A DNA stretch of 8,110 bases from the NCBI GenBank assembly GCA_002455335.1, contig DKKP01000169.1, positions 1-8,110 on the forward strand, in the 5' to 3' direction. The notes beneath the pieces are model-generated. The model saw only the letters and a program-made list of their open reading frames with translations, was not told the origin of the DNA and did no database searches. This DNA comes from Anaerolineales bacterium UBA6663. GTDB taxonomy: Bacteria > Chloroflexota > Anaerolineae > Anaerolineales > UBA6663. Every line of letters begins with the position of its first letter. Position 1 is the first letter of the stretch. Positions 5,804 to 8,110 of the stretch are shown piece by piece. A program made the translations under genes and the position numbers.

Positions 5804-6263
5804 CAACCGGCTTGCGCTTGCGGTAGATCAACTCGGCGACGCCCGGGAGCACGTAGTCGGGCAGCGCGCCGACCTGAACATATCCCAGGCGCTGATAGAA
5901 CCGCTGCGCTGCCGTGTTGAAGTCGGAAACAAGCAAGAAGATGTCGTCAGCCAATGGGAAGATCACGTTCTCGGCGTGCGCCATCAGTGCCTGGCCGAGC
6001 CCACGCCCCTGCCGATCGGGCCGGATGCCGATCAGCCGGATGTAGCCGCTGCGGGCAAAGGCGCCGACCGGCTCAAGCCAGAGGAAGCCGCCCGGCCCAC
6101 CGTCGGCCTCGGCCACAAAGAGCGCAACACCACGCGCCAGCCCGGCCGCAAAGGTGCGGCGCGCCGACTCGTAGGTCACGCCATAGCGCTGCCAGAGCGG
6201 GTTGTCGGCCATGATCGCGGCGCATGGGTCGAGGTCGGATTCGCCGAACTGACGAACGATCAT
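5793..6263 (-). CDS. GNAT-family N-acetyltransferase
   Basis: A 156-residue single-domain GNAT protein, expected to transfer acetyl from acetyl-CoA to an amine in the cytoplasm. Motif A is clear: the beta-strand YIRLIGIRP is followed by the pyrophosphate-binding loop Q85-GRGLG-90 and helix QALMAHAE. The C-terminal half has the usual FNTAAQRFYQRLGY stretch (about residues 115-128), which supplies the conserved asparagine and tyrosine. Length is normal for a stand-alone GNAT. Its ATG overlaps the preceding permease stop by 4 bases (ATGA), with a weak AAGAAG ribosome site inside the permease gene, so the two are co-translated. The acceptor cannot be deduced. In this context an amino sugar, a peptide amine or an antibiotic-like import substrate are all possible. 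The stop codon lies in a strong hairpin. Confidence 0.92.
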   Translation of the reverse strand: MIVRQFGESDLDPCAAIMADNPLWQRYGVTYESARRTFAAGLARGVALFVAEADGGPGGFLWLEPVGAFARSGYIRLIGIRPDRQGRGLGQALMAHAENVIFPLADDIFLLVSDFNTAAQRFYQRLGYVQVGALPDYVLPGVAELIYRKRKPVGGV

Positions 6264-7120
6264 GTGATCTTCTTTGTGAGATGCAGATGCGGATCGAGGA
6301 TGTCGCGGACGCCGTCACCCAGCAGGTTGAAACCCAGCACGCAGAACATGATCGCCAGGCCCGGCGCGACAGCCATCCACGGCGCCAACTCCATCATCTT
6401 GCGGGCGTCGCTGAGCATACTGCCCCAGGAAGGGTTGGGCGGGATCGTGCCCAGGCCCAGAAAGCTCAGCGCCGCCTCGGTCAGGATCGCCCACGAGAAC
6501 GCCAGGCTGAGCTGGACCAGCGATGGCGCGATCGCGTTGGGCAGGATGTGCTTGAAGATCAGGCGCGCATGGCCCACGCCCAGGCTGCGTGAGGCCTCGA
6601 CGAACTCAAGGCCCTTGAGCAGCAACACCGAGCCGCGCGCCACCCGCGCGAAGATCGGCAGGTACACGACAGCGATAGCGATCACGGTATTGCGCAGCCC
6701 CGGCCCAAGCGCTGCCGCGATGGCCAGCGCCAGCAGCAGCGCCGGAAAGGCGAACATCAGGTCGACCAGGCGCATGATGACGTTGTCGGTCCATCCGCCG
6801 GCATAGCCCGAGACCGTTCCGAGCAGCGTGCCGCCCACGAAGGCCAGCGACACCGACAGCATGGCCACGGTCAATGAGTTCGTCGCGCCGACCATCAATC
6901 GGCTGAAGATGTCGCGCCCGAACTCGTCAGTGCCGACCCAGTACTGGCCATTAGGCGCCAGCAGACGATCGGCTGGGTTCTGCGCCACAGGCGAGTACGG
7001 CGTCAGCCACGTGGAGAACAAGGCCACGACCGCGTAGGTCGTGATGATGAACAACCCGGCCATCGCGCTCGGGCTACGCCCCAGACGGCGGAGCAAGGAG
7101 CTGCCAGCCGCCTTATTCAT
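6260..7120 (-). CDS. Peptide-type ABC transporter permease, DppC/OppC family
   Basis: A 286-residue partner of the DppB-type permease encoded just upstream. The start at 7120 (MNKAAGSSLLRRLGRSP) is preferred over an in-frame ATG at 7162. It gives the usual short cytoplasmic N-terminus before the first helix, and it creates an 8-base overlap (ATGAATAA) with the preceding stop. The DppC signature is canonical: helix 1 (about residues 19-39), then LLAPNGQYWVGTDEFGRDIF with the GTD-x-x-GRD motif. Multiple helices follow, and an EAA loop (EFVEASRSLGVGH ... HILPNAIAP) docks on an ATPase. It ends with GDGVRDILDPHLH, the standard C-terminal motif. No ATPase genes follow in this operon; the nearest ATPases are in the next operon. 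Whether this pair uses those ATPases or others outside the window is unknown. Confidence 0.95.
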   Translation of the reverse strand: MNKAAGSSLLRRLGRSPSAMAGLFIITTYAVVALFSTWLTPYSPVAQNPADRLLAPNGQYWVGTDEFGRDIFSRLMVGATNSLTVAMLSVSLAFVGGTLLGTVSGYAGGWTDNVIMRLVDLMFAFPALLLALAIAAALGPGLRNTVIAIAVVYLPIFARVARGSVLLLKGLEFVEASRSLGVGHARLIFKHILPNAIAPSLVQLSLAFSWAILTEAALSFLGLGTIPPNPSWGSMLSDARKMMELAPWMAVAPGLAIMFCVLGFNLLGDGVRDILDPHLHLTKKIT

Positions 7121-8066
7121 AGCGCACCCGCGGGTTGACGATACCGTAGGCCAGGTCGGCAAGCAGGTTGACCATCACGAACGCGAAGGCAATGAACAGG
7201 ATCACACCCTGAACAAGCGCGTAATCGCGCTGGTTGATCCCGTTGAGGAGCAGTCGACCCAAACCGGGCATCGCGAAGACCTCTTCGATGATGATCGTGC
7301 CACCGAGCAGGTATCCGGCCTCGAGCCCCACAAGCGTGATCACCGGGATCAGGGCGTTCTTCAAACAGTGCCGGATGATCACATCGCGTTCCGACCGCCC
7401 CTTGGCGCGCGCCGTCCGCGCGTAATCTTTGTTCAGTTCCTCGAGCAGGGCCGAGCGCGTCGTGCGCATCACGGCTGCGCTGAAGGCCAACCCAAGCGTC
7501 AGCGCGGGGAAGATGATCTGCTTAAGGTTCTCGGCCGGGTCTTCGATGAACTCCACGTAGGCGCCCGAGTTCGGCAAGATGTGAAAGTACGTCGAGAGGC
7601 CGTAGATGATCAGCGTGCCCATCCAAAACCCGGGCACGGCCAGCCCTGCCAGGGCGAACAACCTCCCCGCGTAATCCAACACCGTGTCACGCTGAATGGC
7701 GGAGACCAGACCGATCGGGATGCCGATCGTCAGCGCGATCAACATCGCGACGAAGGCCAACTCCATCGTCAGCGGATAACGCTTCAGGATCTCGGAGAGC
7801 ACAGGCTGACCCGAGCGCACCGAGTAGCCAAAGTCCCCCTGTACGGCCGCGCCAAGCCAGAGCCCGTATTGCTCGGGCAGCGACTTGTCGAGGCCGTAGT
7901 AGCGACGCATCGCCTCGGCCTGTGCCTCGGTCAGCTTGAACTGGGTGCCGATCATGGCGCTGATCGTGTCGCCCGGGATCAGGCGCATCACAAGGAAGAC
8001 GATGACCGAGATCCCGAGCAGGGTCGGGATCAGCGTCAGCAATCGCTTGATCACAAAGGTGCGCAT
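7113..8066 (-). CDS. Peptide-type ABC transporter permease, DppB/OppB family
   Basis: A 317-residue integral membrane subunit of a peptide/nickel-type ABC importer. It would form half of the transmembrane channel with the DppC-type partner encoded next. The N-terminus (MRTFVIKRLLTLIPTLLGIS) is the typical first helix of DppB proteins, followed by the family hallmark RLIPGD near residues 28-33 and an extracytoplasmic region ending in GDFGYS. Further hydrophobic helices follow, and the EAA-type coupling loop (about residues 215-245, KDYARTARAKG ... NALIPV) is intact for contact with an ATPase. It ends NPRVRYE, a normal family terminus. The stop codon overlaps the next gene by 8 bases, implying translational coupling. 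The ATG at 8066 gives a full-length protein, but no strong Shine-Dalgarno is seen upstream. The gene is probably not first in its operon. Family assignment is firm; the substrate cannot be read from sequence. Confidence 0.95.
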   Translation of the reverse strand: MRTFVIKRLLTLIPTLLGISVIVFLVMRLIPGDTISAMIGTQFKLTEAQAEAMRRYYGLDKSLPEQYGLWLGAAVQGDFGYSVRSGQPVLSEILKRYPLTMELAFVAMLIALTIGIPIGLVSAIQRDTVLDYAGRLFALAGLAVPGFWMGTLIIYGLSTYFHILPNSGAYVEFIEDPAENLKQIIFPALTLGLAFSAAVMRTTRSALLEELNKDYARTARAKGRSERDVIIRHCLKNALIPVITLVGLEAGYLLGGTIIIEEVFAMPGLGRLLLNGINQRDYALVQGVILFIAFAFVMVNLLADLAYGIVNPRVRYE

Positions 8067-8110
8067 AAGGTAACGGACCGGGGAAACCGGGTGAGCCGTC
8101 GGGTGGGGCG

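Overview
The window is GC-rich (about 60% by eye) bacterial DNA. Every convincing gene lies on the minus strand, so transcription runs from right to left. Protein style suggests a Chloroflexota-like or similar high-GC bacterium: the DppF-type ATPase carries a VADEAVSMVDVS Walker B/D-loop, spacing is compact, and few start codons have a strong Shine-Dalgarno sequence. No taxonomic marker is present, so this is inference.

Right part (8066 to 5793): an operon already running at the right edge encodes a DppB-type and a DppC-type permease of the peptide/nickel ABC family, then a GNAT acetyltransferase. The genes overlap by 8 and 4 bases. It ends at a 7-bp hairpin that includes the acetyltransferase stop codon. 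Immediately after the hairpin is a good sigma-70-type promoter (TTGACT, 18 bp, TATAGT). A near-perfect GntR/HutC-type palindrome, TGGTCTATACCA, sits just downstream of its -10 box. That palindrome differs at one position from the TGGTCTAGACCA core known for the aminosugar regulators DasR and NagR.

Middle and left part (5564 to 200): this promoter would drive a second operon. It encodes a NamZ/DUF1343-family exo-beta-N-acetylmuramidase without a visible signal peptide, a second DppB/DppC permease pair, the two ATPases (DppD- and DppF-type), and a 60-residue two-helix membrane protein whose start overlaps the end of the last ATPase gene. No substrate-binding protein is encoded in the window.

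The most interesting reading is a dedicated salvage unit. An oligopeptide-type importer brings in peptidoglycan fragments, a cytoplasmic NamZ removes terminal MurNAc, and an aminosugar-responsive GntR repressor controls the operon. The gene families are firm. The substrate and regulator are inferred from gene neighbourhood and operator sequence.

Left edge (1 to 199): no secure gene. On the minus strand there is a very strong Shine-Dalgarno sequence followed by a four-codon frame, and a possible start codon for a further gene lies at the window boundary.
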